A stretch of DNA of 64,000 nucleotides, from NCBI RefSeq assembly GCF_016745505.1, contig NZ_JAERUC010000206.1, positions 124,001 to 188,000 on the forward strand. The letters run 5' to 3'. Shown one piece after another: positions 37,191-46,056 of this stretch. Under the pieces are notes generated by a model that saw only the letters and a program-made list of their open reading frames with translations, was not told the DNA's origin and made no database searches. Source of the DNA: Streptomyces silvae. GTDB taxonomy: Bacteria; Actinomycetota; Actinomycetes; Streptomycetales; Streptomycetaceae. Made by a program: the position numbers and the translations under genes. Numbering within the stretch: position 1 is the stretch's first letter; each line of letters opens with the position of its first letter.

Positions 37191-38756
37191 TCAGCGCCGC
37201 GCGGCCAGGCCCGCGAGGGCACGCAGGACCCGGGAGCGCCCGGCGCGCGGGACCGTCCACAGCACCTGCCCCCGGACGCCCCAGCCGGCGAGGAGCGCGT
37301 TGGCGGCGAGGAACCCCGAGGTCGCGGCGCGCTCCATCAGGGCGACGGGGAGGCCGGTGCGGACCAGGTCGCCCGCCAGAACGACCCCGGGATGAGAGGT
37401 GCGCACGGGAGGCCGGCGCCGGTAGCCGCCCACCGAGAAGACAGGGCAGTCGGCCCGCCACTCGTGGCGGGCGTCGACCACCCGGGCGTCCGCCGTCTCC
37501 GGATAGATCTCGTGCAGCCGGTCCAGCATCCGGCGCTGGACCTCCTTCGGCTCGGCCCCCTCCTCGACGGCGTAGGCGTGGAGTTCGACCACGGAACCGC
37601 CCGTCCGCGCCGCCCACCTGGCCGACTCGCCCTCCCAGCGGTCGAGGACGCTGACGTTGTCGAGCCCGTCGAAGCCGCTGGTGCCGAGGAACCCCGCACG
37701 GTCCCCACGCACGGGGCGGTCCAGCCACAGCCGGGACACGAGGAACGGGGGCGCCGTCCGCAGGGCCGCGATGTCCGCACGCCAGGACGCGTCCCCCAAC
37801 TGCTCCGAAGAGCCGACGACATGGCGCAGCCCCTCGGTGTCCAGGGCGAGGACCACGGCCTGGTGGACGTCTGCCGCGCCGCCGGTCTCCACCACCAGGT
37901 CCCCGCCGCCGGCCGGCCGGACCCGGTGCACCGGAGTGCCGGTGCGCACCTCCGCGCCGAGCCGCCCCAGATACGCGGCGAGCGGCTCCCAGAGCGCCTG
38001 GGGGAACGGCTCACGCGGTACGTCGAAGAGGAGCCCCTCGGACGACCCGAGGAAGTAGATGTGGAACATCAGCAGCAGTTCGGCGGCGGAGAGTTCCCGG
38101 GGGTCGGCGAAGAAGCTGCGCGAGAACACCTCGAAGGCCAGATGATGGGCCGCCTCGGGGAAGTTGATCCGGCGCAGGAACTCCTCAGCTCCGACCCCGT
38201 CGAACCGTTCGTACACCTCGGGGACCCGCACGTCGAGCAGCGGCAGGGCCTCGCGGGGCCGCATCGCGGTGAGGTCGCGCGGGCCGAACGCCGGGCTGAG
38301 CGCCACGAATCCGAGCACGCTCCACGGCGGGGTCCTCGGCACCCGGGCGAAGCCGTCCGCCATGCCGTTGCGGTGCAGGAGCGGGTAGTCCGGCAGCGGG
38401 GTGAGCATCGAGAGCCCGGGGTCCGTACGGCGCAGCAGTCCACGCAGGTTGTAGTACTGCCGGAAGAACGCGTGGAAGCCGCGGCTCATCGTCGCGGAGG
38501 ACCCGTCGGCGAGCTGGACGGGCCAGCCGGCGAGGCGCCCGCCGAGGCTCTCGCCCTGTTCGTACAGCGTCACCCGGACACCGCGTTCGGCGAGCGCGGT
38601 CGCCGCCGCCAGCCCGGCGATCCCGCCGCCGACCACCGCCGCCGACGGAGCGTCACCGGTGAAGCGCGCGCGCCCCGGCTCCGGCAGAAGCACCTCGGCC
38701 CGCCGGTCGCGCCCGTGCCGCCGGGCCGTGCCGGGGCGCCGCCTGCGGGCGCTCAT
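37191..38756 (-). CDS. crtU: Carotene desaturase/methyltransferase forming aromatic end groups
   Basis: A 521-residue FAD-dependent enzyme of the CrtU family. It turns beta-ionone ends into phi-type aromatic rings, giving isorenieratene. The FAD-binding motif AAVVGGGIAGLAAATALAERG follows a basic N-terminal tail. Family landmarks are SRGFHAFFRQYYNLR, FEVFSRSFFADPRELSAAELL and the C-terminal GVVLAGDLVRTGLPVALMERA. The ATG overlaps the crtT stop by 4 bp. Last gene of the minus-strand crt operon. Confidence 0.93.
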   Translation of the reverse strand: MSARRRRPGTARRHGRDRRAEVLLPEPGRARFTGDAPSAAVVGGGIAGLAAATALAERGVRVTLYEQGESLGGRLAGWPVQLADGSSATMSRGFHAFFRQYYNLRGLLRRTDPGLSMLTPLPDYPLLHRNGMADGFARVPRTPPWSVLGFVALSPAFGPRDLTAMRPREALPLLDVRVPEVYERFDGVGAEEFLRRINFPEAAHHLAFEVFSRSFFADPRELSAAELLLMFHIYFLGSSEGLLFDVPREPFPQALWEPLAAYLGRLGAEVRTGTPVHRVRPAGGGDLVVETGGAADVHQAVVLALDTEGLRHVVGSSEQLGDASWRADIAALRTAPPFLVSRLWLDRPVRGDRAGFLGTSGFDGLDNVSVLDRWEGESARWAARTGGSVVELHAYAVEEGAEPKEVQRRMLDRLHEIYPETADARVVDARHEWRADCPVFSVGGYRRRPPVRTSHPGVVLAGDLVRTGLPVALMERAATSGFLAANALLAGWGVRGQVLWTVPRAGRSRVLRALAGLAARR

Positions 38757-39487
38757 GAGGCGTCGGCCCGTACGGGCTCCTGGCCGCTCCGGGCGAGGAA
38801 CGCGTGGACGATCCCGGTCTGCCAGCCGCCGACGGGAACGGTCCGTACGAAGGGGAACCCGGCCCGGGCGATCCGCCGCGCGAAGACCGGGGCCGTGTCG
38901 AAGTCCAGGACGCTGCGCCACAGATGGTGGTAGAGCGCGCGGTCACCGGTCAGGCTGCCCGCCGGGACGATGACACCCCGGCACACCGTGTTCCACACGG
39001 CCCGGTGCACGGGGGAGCCACTGAGGCTGTACTCGTGGACCAGCAGACGGCCGCCCGGGCGCAGCAGCGCGCGCACGGCTTCCAGGACGGCGCCGGGCTC
39101 CGCGACGTTGCGGAAGAGATAGGCCGCGAACACGGCGTCGTACGAGCCGTCGTCCTCGGTGGTGGGGATCTCCTCCGCCGAGCGGTGCACGAAGCGGACG
39201 TTCGGGGGCCAGCGTTTGGCACGCGCCCGCTCCAGCATGCCGGCGGACGCGTCGACCGCCGTGATCCGGGCGTACGGGGCGGCCCGCAGCAGGGCCCGCG
39301 TGGACGCGCCCGTGCCGCAGCCCAGGTCGAGCACGCGCAGCCCCCGCCCGCCACGGGGCAGCCGGAGCCGGTGCGCGGAGCGCAGCAGATCGGAGCGGTA
39401 GCCCGGATTCAGCGCGGTGAGCCGGTCGTACGTGTGTGACGCGTGGTCGAAGGCGTGTGCCAGCTCGTGGTCCCGCAGCAGGGTCAT
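38753..39487 (-). CDS. crtT: SAM-dependent methyltransferase of the carotenoid cluster
   Basis: A 244-residue class I methyltransferase in the position of CrtT in Streptomyces isorenieratene clusters. The SAM-binding loop is VLDLGCGTGASTRALL, followed by the acidic ITAVDAS and a post-motif LRPGGRLLVHEYSL. The N-terminal FDHASHTYDRLTALNPGYR resembles UbiE/COQ5-type enzymes. Its exact substrate in the pathway is not established. 4-bp overlaps link it to crtY upstream and crtU downstream. Confidence 0.88.
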   Translation of the reverse strand: MTLLRDHELAHAFDHASHTYDRLTALNPGYRSDLLRSAHRLRLPRGGRGLRVLDLGCGTGASTRALLRAAPYARITAVDASAGMLERARAKRWPPNVRFVHRSAEEIPTTEDDGSYDAVFAAYLFRNVAEPGAVLEAVRALLRPGGRLLVHEYSLSGSPVHRAVWNTVCRGVIVPAGSLTGDRALYHHLWRSVLDFDTAPVFARRIARAGFPFVRTVPVGGWQTGIVHAFLARSGQEPVRADAS

Positions 39488-40692
39488 CGGGGGCTCTCTT
39501 CGGATCGGCCGGTCTCCCGGCGGGCGAGGAAGGGGAGTTCGGCCGCGGTGCGCAGCATCGGGCCCACAGGCGTACGCAGGCCGATCCCGAACTCCTCCCA
39601 CGGCGTGCTGCCGCCGTCGAGGAAGCGCAGCAGGCGCTCCATGGGGATGCGGCGGAAGAGGTCGGTGAAGAAGCGCGGCCCGTCCACGCGCCCCGTGTCG
39701 AGGGCCCGGAGCAGCACGGCGTCCATCGCCAGGGCCCTGCGCCCGTGCGGCGGCGGCACACCGGGGGACCCCCGGTGCACGGCGGCGGCGATCGCCCGGC
39801 TCTGCCGCTGCACCGCGGCGAACGTGTAGCCGGTCGCCGGACGGGTGGCACCCCCGGCGGCCCCGATCCGGAAGACGGCACGGCCCGCCCGGCGGGGGAA
39901 GCGACCGTCCGTCATCGGGATGACGCCCTGCTCGGCCGACTCCACGGCGAACCTGCCGAGCCGCAGGACACCCTCGGTGTACTGCCGCAGGGCCGCCTCG
40001 TACGCGTCCGTCGTGAGCGGGGCACGGGAGAACTCGGTGTACTCCACCAGCGCCCGGTCCGGTGCCAGCGGCAGCACGTAGCCGAACGCGAGACCGTGGC
40101 CGGGCTGCGGGACCCGGAAGTCCATGAGGTCCGCGACGCCGGGGTCGAAGCGGGGGGCGTCGGTGCGTACGAACCAGCCGCGGAAGTGCTGGAGCAGGAG
40201 CGTGCGGTGCGGCGGTGGGCGTCGCACGGGCCGTGAGTCGAAGACGTGTCTGCCGCGCAGGGTGAGCGGCTGCCCGTCGGCCGTCGTGCAGCGGACCTCC
40301 GCGCCGTACGAGGTGTCACGCACCTCGTGGGCGGTGGCACGCAGGACGCGGGCCGCCGGGGAGGCCGCCAGCCGCGCGTGGACGAGCCGCTCGAATGGGC
40401 CCGAGCGCACCATGCGGTAGCGCAGGGGCGCGGGGTCCGACTCGACGACCTCGCCGTCCGGCCCGCGCACCCGCAGCCGCCGCCAGGACGCGACGACGGC
40501 CTCCTCGAACGCGCCGGTGCCCGCCTCCCAGTAGCACCAGGTGCGCTCCGCAGGGCGCAGCGGCCCGTCCGGTGCCTCGACCAGCGTCACTCCCGTACCG
40601 GCTTCGGTGAGCCAGTGGGCCAGACAGAGTCCGGCGGCGCCCCCGCCCACGACGACGGCGTCGTCCACCCGCTCCTGGGCGGCCCCGGTCAC
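39484..40692 (-). CDS. crtY: Lycopene beta-cyclase
   Basis: A 402-residue flavoprotein of the CrtY/CrtL lycopene cyclase family, which forms beta-ionone rings on lycopene. The dinucleotide fold is DDAVVVGGGAAGLCLAHWL. Other family marks are RTWCYWE, FRGWFVRTDAPRFDP, DFRVPQPGHGLAFGYVLPLA and GAAGGATRPATGYTFAAVQRQ. The start chosen is the GTG overlapping the previous stop by 4 bp. Together with crtU it implies an aromatic carotenoid product. Confidence 0.95.
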   Translation of the reverse strand: MTGAAQERVDDAVVVGGGAAGLCLAHWLTEAGTGVTLVEAPDGPLRPAERTWCYWEAGTGAFEEAVVASWRRLRVRGPDGEVVESDPAPLRYRMVRSGPFERLVHARLAASPAARVLRATAHEVRDTSYGAEVRCTTADGQPLTLRGRHVFDSRPVRRPPPHRTLLLQHFRGWFVRTDAPRFDPGVADLMDFRVPQPGHGLAFGYVLPLAPDRALVEYTEFSRAPLTTDAYEAALRQYTEGVLRLGRFAVESAEQGVIPMTDGRFPRRAGRAVFRIGAAGGATRPATGYTFAAVQRQSRAIAAAVHRGSPGVPPPHGRRALAMDAVLLRALDTGRVDGPRFFTDLFRRIPMERLLRFLDGGSTPWEEFGIGLRTPVGPMLRTAAELPFLARRETGRSEESPR

Positions 40693-41954
40693 GTCCTGGG
40701 GGTCCGCGCGGCGGCCCGGTCGGCCAGCACCTCGCGCGCGGCCCGGCTGCCCGAGGCCAGGGCGCCCTGCACCGACCCGGTGGCCCGATGGTCCCCGCAC
40801 ACGTAACGGCCCCGAGCGAAACGGGTCGTACGGCTCAGGGGCCACGGCGGCCGCATGGCCGGCAGGGCACCCTCCACGGTGAAGGTGCCGACCGTGTCCC
40901 AGGTGCTCGTGTCCGCGTCGTACAGCTCGGCGAGCCGGGCGCGGACCGTGTGGTCCCCGCCGGGCGGGCCCGCGCCGAGAACGGAGGTCGACACCAGGGC
41001 CGTACCCGGGGGAGCGTACGAGGGCGCCACCTCGGTGAGGACACAGCTGTTGAGGACGGCGAGGCCGCTGTCCACGACCAGGGTCGGTTCGGACAGCGGT
41101 GACCGGTCCGTCGCGTGGTAGTACGTCGTCACCGTACGGCTGTCCGGCACCGGCAGCCCCGGCAGCAGACGGGCCGCCGTGGAGGAGTCCGTGGCCACCA
41201 CGACGGAGGCCGCGGGCCGCTCGCCGCCGTCCGCCAGGAGCACCCCGAAGTCCGTCACCCCGGCGACGGCCGAACCGAGCCGGAGGGTCCCCTCCGGCAG
41301 CCGACCGGCGAGCTGGGCCGGCACGGCGCCGATGCCGTGGGTGGGCAGACAGAGCGTGCCGCGCGCCATGCTCCGCCAGACCAGGTGCAGGAAGCGCGCC
41401 GAGGTCTCCAGCCCCTCCTCCAGGAACACCCCGGACAGGAACGGCCGCATGAGGTCCTCGATCGCGCGCGGCGACAGCCCGGCGCGGACGAGCGCCTCGG
41501 ACGCCGTACGGTCGCGCATGTGCCCCAGACGCCTCGGCGGGAGCAGGACGTCACGGGCGGTCAGCGCCGCGAGGGCGGCGAGGTCCCGGGCTGGGAGCAC
41601 ACGCCCGGGCAGCAGCTGCGCCGCGTCCTCCGGGCGGCGGGTGGGGTCGGTGAGCCGCACCCGCCCCTCGGACGTCCGGGCGATGAGGCCCGGGGTGAAC
41701 GGCCGCAGGCGCAGGGCCCGCAGGTCGAGGCGCTTGCGTACCTGCGGATAGGAGGTGTTGAAGACCTGGAAGCCGCGGTCCAGGAGGAAGCCGTCCCTGC
41801 GGTCCGTGCGCATCCGGCCGCCCACCCCGTCGGACGCCTCCAGCAGTTCGACGCGGAGGCCCGCCTCGGCGAGGTCGAGTGCGCAGGCCAGTCCCGCCAG
41901 GCCGGCGCCGACGACGACGGCGTCGGGCGGCGGTGGATTCGGTCGGTTCGTCAT
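40689..41954 (-). CDS. FAD-dependent amine-oxidase-like oxidoreductase in the crt operon
   Basis: A 421-residue flavoprotein of the NAD(P)/FAD-dependent oxidoreductase (amine oxidase/protoporphyrinogen oxidase-like) fold. The FAD motif is AVVVGAGLAGLACALDLAEAG, then EASDGVGGRMRTD, with a C-terminal YVCGDHRATGSVQGALASG. It is the first gene of the minus-strand crt operon and overlaps crtY by 4 bp. A carotenoid desaturation or oxidation step is likely, but it is not needed for the textbook isorenieratene route, so its role is open. Confidence 0.85.
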   Translation of the reverse strand: MTNRPNPPPPDAVVVGAGLAGLACALDLAEAGLRVELLEASDGVGGRMRTDRRDGFLLDRGFQVFNTSYPQVRKRLDLRALRLRPFTPGLIARTSEGRVRLTDPTRRPEDAAQLLPGRVLPARDLAALAALTARDVLLPPRRLGHMRDRTASEALVRAGLSPRAIEDLMRPFLSGVFLEEGLETSARFLHLVWRSMARGTLCLPTHGIGAVPAQLAGRLPEGTLRLGSAVAGVTDFGVLLADGGERPAASVVVATDSSTAARLLPGLPVPDSRTVTTYYHATDRSPLSEPTLVVDSGLAVLNSCVLTEVAPSYAPPGTALVSTSVLGAGPPGGDHTVRARLAELYDADTSTWDTVGTFTVEGALPAMRPPWPLSRTTRFARGRYVCGDHRATGSVQGALASGSRAAREVLADRAAARTPRT

Positions 41955-42093
41955 CCGGGTCCCTCGGCTCGGCCCCGTACGGCTGACGGGTTGTCAACCC
42001 GATCACGTTCCGGGCGCCGAAGCCAGGAGCCGCCACGGAGATCGCCTCTTCGGGTGACCCCCGTGCCTGGCCCGACCGGCGGTGCGCCTCCGG

Positions 42094-42327
42094 TCAGGAA
42101 CCGCTGCCCCGCTTCTTCCGCAGGGCGTCCGGCTTGTGCACTGCGGAGCGTCCGGACCGGTCGCTCTCCACCTCGTACTGCGGTTCCTCGTCCGAGGCGT
42201 CGACGGTCCGCCCAGCGGCACGGGTGCGCTCCGTGTGCTTCCCGGTGACCTCGCCCGTGACCTCCTGGCCGTGGCTCTTCCAGGACACCTTGTCGCCCTT
42301 GTCCAGGCTGTTGTCCTTCTTCGTCAC
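42094..42327 (-). CDS. DUF2945 (hypervirulence-associated Tudor-like) protein
   Basis: A 77-residue small cytoplasmic protein. KGDKVSWKSHGQEVTGEVTG is the DUF2945/HVA Tudor-like signature, followed by charged segments containing EEPQYEVESDRSG and a basic AVHKPDALRKKRGSGS end. The GTG start has GGAGG 6 nt upstream; the in-frame extension lacks a ribosome site. Function is unknown for the family. Stands alone between the crt operon and an SDR gene. Confidence 0.85.
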   Translation of the reverse strand: MTKKDNSLDKGDKVSWKSHGQEVTGEVTGKHTERTRAAGRTVDASDEEPQYEVESDRSGRSAVHKPDALRKKRGSGS

Positions 42328-42411
42328 AGCGACCTCCTCGCACGTACGGCGATCCTCGTCGGGCCCTTCCACCTTCGTGCGGATCGCACGCCCGCGCACC
42401 CTCGCCGGCCT

Positions 42412-43383
42412 CTACCCGCGGGCCGCCGCGACGGTACGGGCGGCGTACTCCCAGAGGCGGTCGGCCGCCCGGGGGTCGAGGGCGTGGGCCGCGACCCCGC
42501 CGGGCCGCGTGTCGGAGTCCTCGGCGAGCCGCGCCTCCTGGTTGTCCTCGAAGTACCGGCCGGTCACACCCTCCAGCAGGGGCGAGGCCGCGAGCAGCAC
42601 GGAGGTCGCGGCTCCCTGGGTGGGCTCCTTGTAGTAGGGCTGCGGAATGATGTCGCCCTTCTCGTCGATGGCACCCATCGCGCGCAGGGTCTCGTCGTCG
42701 AGGTGGCGCTGGAGATTGGTGCTGATCCACCCCGGGTTGAGCGCGTTGGCCGTGATGCCGTCGGAAGCCCACCGCCGGGCGCCGACGGCGAGCAGCACAT
42801 CTGCGGTCTTCGACTGTGCGTAGGCGGTCCAGCGGTCGTACGGGCGCCGCTCGAACTGAGGGTCCTCGAAGTCGAACGCGGCGGCCCGGTGCGCTCCCGA
42901 GCTGACGGCCACGACGCGCGCCGAGCCCGCTGCCCGCAGGTGCGGGTGCAGTGCCGTCGCCAGGGCGAAGTGACCGAGGTGGTTGGTCGCGAGGTGCAGC
43001 TCCCAGCCCTGGTCGCTGACCCGGCGCTCGGGGACCGCCATGATCCCGGCGTTGGCGACGAGGATGTCGAGGGGGCCCTGCCAGGCGCGCGCGAAGGCCT
43101 CGACCGAGGCCAGATCCGCCAGGTCGAGTGGCGCGGACCGTACGGAACCGGGTCCCGGCAGGGCGTCGAGGGCCCGGACGGTGGCCTCGGCGGACGCCGG
43201 ATCGCGGGTGGCGACCGTCACCTCCGCACCGGCCGCGGTCAGGGCCCGGACCGTCTCGGTGCCGATCCCGGAGGCGCCTCCGGTGACGACGGCACGGCGC
43301 CCCGCGAGGTCCGCGCCGTCGAGGACCTCGGTGGCCGTGGCGTGGGAGTGGAACGGTGTGGTCAGGCGGTCGTGGTCGTACAT
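42412..43383 (-). CDS. SDR family oxidoreductase (retinol-dehydrogenase/WWOX-like)
   Basis: A 323-residue classical short-chain dehydrogenase. The cofactor motif is TGGASGIG, then NAGIM, with catalytic Ser in VVAVSSGAH and the YAQSK Tyr-Lys pair. The N-terminal FHSHATATEVLDGADLAGR and the long C-terminal part after NPGWISTNL match the subfamily annotated as retinol-dehydrogenase-like or light-dependent-protochlorophyllide-like. It is divergent from an AraC-type regulator 117 bp away, which is its likely controller. Natural substrate unknown. Confidence 0.92.
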   Translation of the reverse strand: MYDHDRLTTPFHSHATATEVLDGADLAGRRAVVTGGASGIGTETVRALTAAGAEVTVATRDPASAEATVRALDALPGPGSVRSAPLDLADLASVEAFARAWQGPLDILVANAGIMAVPERRVSDQGWELHLATNHLGHFALATALHPHLRAAGSARVVAVSSGAHRAAAFDFEDPQFERRPYDRWTAYAQSKTADVLLAVGARRWASDGITANALNPGWISTNLQRHLDDETLRAMGAIDEKGDIIPQPYYKEPTQGAATSVLLAASPLLEGVTGRYFEDNQEARLAEDSDTRPGGVAAHALDPRAADRLWEYAARTVAAARG

Positions 43384-43500
43384 GGGAAGCCTTCCGCGAG
43401 GGGGGACCGGTGTCACTTCCTGACGCTACCGACCTTGTGCTGGAGCTTCTATAAGGTCACGTCCGAGAAACATGCTCGATCATCCAGGTAGGGTGGAGTA

Positions 43501-44427
43501 ATGGATCCTCTGGAGGACGTGCTGACCCTGCTGGACACGCGGAGTCATCTCTCGTCGAGCCTGGCCGCCGGAGGGCGGTGGGCCGTCCGGTTCGACGCAC
43601 CGTCCGGGGTGAAGTTCAATGCCGTCCGCCGGGGCGCGTGCTTCCTCGAGGTGGAGGGAGCCGGCGAGCCGATCGCGCTGGCCGAGGGCGACTGCTATCT
43701 GCTCACGCGGCCACGCCGGTTCACCCTGCGCAGCGACGGGGAGGCCGTCCCGGTCGACGCGGCACATGTCTACGCGTCCGCCGAGGACGGCCTGGCGCGC
43801 ACCGGCGACGGCTCGGACGAGGTGCTGCTCGTGGGCGGCCGCTTCTCCTTCGGCGACCGGGCACGGTCGCTGCTGCTGGAAGGGCTCCCGGAGGTCGTCC
43901 ACGTACCGGCGGGAACCCCGCAGGCCGAGACCCTGCAATGGGCGCTCGCCCGGATCGACGAGGAACTGCGGCGGCGGCAGATGGGCTCGACGCTGGTGGC
44001 CGAGCATCTGGCGGTGGTCATGCTCGTCCATGTCCTGCGTCTGCACCTCGCCCGTGATCCGGACGCCGTCTCGGGCTGGCTGGCGGGCCTCGCGGATCCC
44101 GCGGTGGCCGCCGCCCTCACGTCGATGCACGCGCGGCCGGAGCACCGGTGGACCGTGGCCGAACTGGCCCGGGCCGGTGCGGTCTCCCGCTCCACCCTGG
44201 CCGCGCGCTTCCGCGGCACGGTCGGCTGCGGCCCGCTCGACTACCTCACCCGGTGGCGCGTCGAGCTGGCGTCCCGGCACCTGCGCGAGGACACCGGGAC
44301 GATCGCCACCATCGCCCGCGCGGTCGGCTACGGCTCCGAGAGCGCCCTCAGTACCGCCTTCAAGAGGGTCACCGGGGCATCACCCCGGGACTACCGCACC
44401 TCCCACCGGTCGCCCCGGAGCGTCTGA
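43501..44427 (+). CDS. AraC-family regulator with cupin sensor domain
   Basis: A 308-residue transcription factor. Residues 1-190 form a cupin-type AraC N-terminal domain (WAVRFDAPSGVKFNAVRRG and the ALAEGDCYLLTRPRRFTL strand pair). Residues 200-300 carry the double helix-turn-helix with WTVAELARAGAVSRSTLAARF and IATIARAVGYGSESALSTAFKR. Related regulators typically control the divergent dehydrogenase or reductase gene, here an SDR. An AT-richer patch (about 43440-43480) lies between them. Confidence 0.93.
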   Translation: MDPLEDVLTLLDTRSHLSSSLAAGGRWAVRFDAPSGVKFNAVRRGACFLEVEGAGEPIALAEGDCYLLTRPRRFTLRSDGEAVPVDAAHVYASAEDGLARTGDGSDEVLLVGGRFSFGDRARSLLLEGLPEVVHVPAGTPQAETLQWALARIDEELRRRQMGSTLVAEHLAVVMLVHVLRLHLARDPDAVSGWLAGLADPAVAAALTSMHARPEHRWTVAELARAGAVSRSTLAARFRGTVGCGPLDYLTRWRVELASRHLREDTGTIATIARAVGYGSESALSTAFKRVTGASPRDYRTSHRSPRSV

Positions 44428-44432
44428 CCAGA

Positions 44433-45965
44433 TCAGGCCGTGAGATGCCGCAGGACCGTACCCATCGCGCGGTGCACGGCGGCGCGTGACTCGTCGGTCG
44501 GGTCGACCGTCTCGAAGCCGTGGTGGCCGTTCGGTACGTCGACCACCTCGACGTCCGCCCCGCACCGGCGCGCGGCGGCCAGGAACTCCTCGACGGTGGC
44601 GGCGATCTCGGCCGACTCCAGACCCGCCCGCACCAGCACCAGGGGCAGCGCCCCCGCGTGGGTGACCGCGTCCGCCGGGTGGAACCGGGCGTCGAGCCGC
44701 CCCCAGTTCGGCAGCGGAGCCATGATCGGGTAGTCGGCGGCCAGACAGCGCAGCCACGGCGGGGGCTTCCCCATCCAGTCCGCGGTGAGCGGGCCGCTGC
44801 CGGAGAAGAACCACAGGGCGACCCGGTCCGCGTCCACCCGCGGGTCTGCCCTGACCCGTTCCACCGCGTCCGCCACATCGGCCGCGGCCCGCTCGTAGTC
44901 GGTCACGGCGTGCAGCCGGTGGTCCAGCGTGGCCCCCACCACGCCCCGGTCGGCGGCGTAACAGGCGTACCCCCGGAGGGTCGGCCAGTCCCGGGGCGTC
45001 GGGCTCGCCCCGGCCGGCACCGGGCCTCCGTGGACGAACACCACCGCCGGACGGGGGCCGTCGGTGGCGGGTGGCAGGTACAGGTCCAGGTTGTCCGTCC
45101 GCTCGCGGGGCAGTTCGGGCACGTCCAGCAGGAACGGGCGCAGGTGGGCGGGCGGCTTCGTGGTGTCCGCCGGGGTCAGCCGGTGTCCCTCGCCCGCGGC
45201 GGCCTTCAGCAGCGTCACCGCCAGCGCCGTGGGCCCGGACAGCATCGGCCAGTGTCCGGTGGGCAGTTCGAAGAAGGTCACCCGGGGGTCGGTCAGCGCC
45301 TGCAGGCTGGGCTCGCCGAGGTCCACGCGGGCCTGGACCATCGCGATGCCCGCACCGTTGCCGACGCACAGCACCCCGGCCATGGGCACGGAGGCCGCCG
45401 CACCGGTCAGCCGCAGCGGCTGGAGCAGGGTGCCCAGCGGCTGCGGTGCGGCGAGGGCCGTCAGCCGGTCGAGTGCCGCGTCGGGGAGGTCCGCGGTGCT
45501 GCCCCAGAGCCGCCAGGCGTCGCGCGTGGGCGGCGGCAGCGTGCCTTCTCCCGCCTCGGCGGCCCGCAGCACCTCCTCACGCAGACCCTGGTCGGCCACG
45601 GCGGCCAGGGCCGGGACGCCGTCCTGGGGCAGCCCGGAGTCCAGGTACACGATCCGGGCGACCGACCCCGCCCGCCGGTCGGCGGCCCCCAGGGCCGGAT
45701 GGACGCCGTAGTCGTGGCCGACCAGAACGATCTCCTGGCCCTGTTCTCCTCCCACTTCTCCGCCCACCCGGTCGATCACCGCGACGACGTCCGCGATGTG
45801 CGTCTCCAGATCGATGCCCGTACCGACGGCGGACGGGCCGGTTCCGCCGAGCCCGGTCAGGGCCACCGCGTGGACCTCGGCCCCCGCCGATGTCAGCCGC
45901 GCGGCTACGTCGTCCCACACCTGCGGGCCGGTGAACACACCCGACACCAGGATGAACACGGTCAT
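44433..45965 (-). CDS. Tandem fusion of two alpha/beta-hydrolase domains
   Basis: A 510-residue cytoplasmic protein made of two alpha/beta-hydrolase units. The first (1-240) begins MTVFILVSGVF and resembles the salicylate-esterase/AB_hydrolase_6 group, but its nucleophile elbow reads GHDYG (Asp85 in place of the usual Ser). The second (about 255-510) is a dienelactone-hydrolase/esterase type with FVHGGPVPAG as oxyanion region, elbow FFSGS (Ser388, with Phe replacing the first Gly) and a late GHHGF His. The stretch from 240 to 260 is a plausible linker and no frameshift is needed. Single proteins with each half are common; the fusion is unusual. Divergent from a MerR regulator. Confidence 0.85.
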   Translation of the reverse strand: MTVFILVSGVFTGPQVWDDVAARLTSAGAEVHAVALTGLGGTGPSAVGTGIDLETHIADVVAVIDRVGGEVGGEQGQEIVLVGHDYGVHPALGAADRRAGSVARIVYLDSGLPQDGVPALAAVADQGLREEVLRAAEAGEGTLPPPTRDAWRLWGSTADLPDAALDRLTALAAPQPLGTLLQPLRLTGAAASVPMAGVLCVGNGAGIAMVQARVDLGEPSLQALTDPRVTFFELPTGHWPMLSGPTALAVTLLKAAAGEGHRLTPADTTKPPAHLRPFLLDVPELPRERTDNLDLYLPPATDGPRPAVVFVHGGPVPAGASPTPRDWPTLRGYACYAADRGVVGATLDHRLHAVTDYERAAADVADAVERVRADPRVDADRVALWFFSGSGPLTADWMGKPPPWLRCLAADYPIMAPLPNWGRLDARFHPADAVTHAGALPLVLVRAGLESAEIAATVEEFLAAARRCGADVEVVDVPNGHHGFETVDPTDESRAAVHRAMGTVLRHLTA

Positions 45966-46032
45966 GGTCTCTCCTCGATACGCCCTCGTCCGAGGACCGG
46001 CCCGTTCACCGGCCCTCTCGCGGGTACCGTAG

Positions 46033-46054
46033 GAACTCCCCCTGAGGGAGGTTC
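46033..46054. promoter_or_regulatory. MerR-type operator overlapping the regulator's ribosome site
   Basis: GAACTCCC-CCTGA-GGGAGGTTC is a near-perfect dyad ending 2 bp before the MerR GTG start; it contains the GGGAGG ribosome site. It fits a MerR-family operator in the divergent region. As RNA the CTCCC/GGGAG stem would cover the ribosome site. It could act at either level. Confidence 0.5.
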
Positions 46055-46056
46055 AA

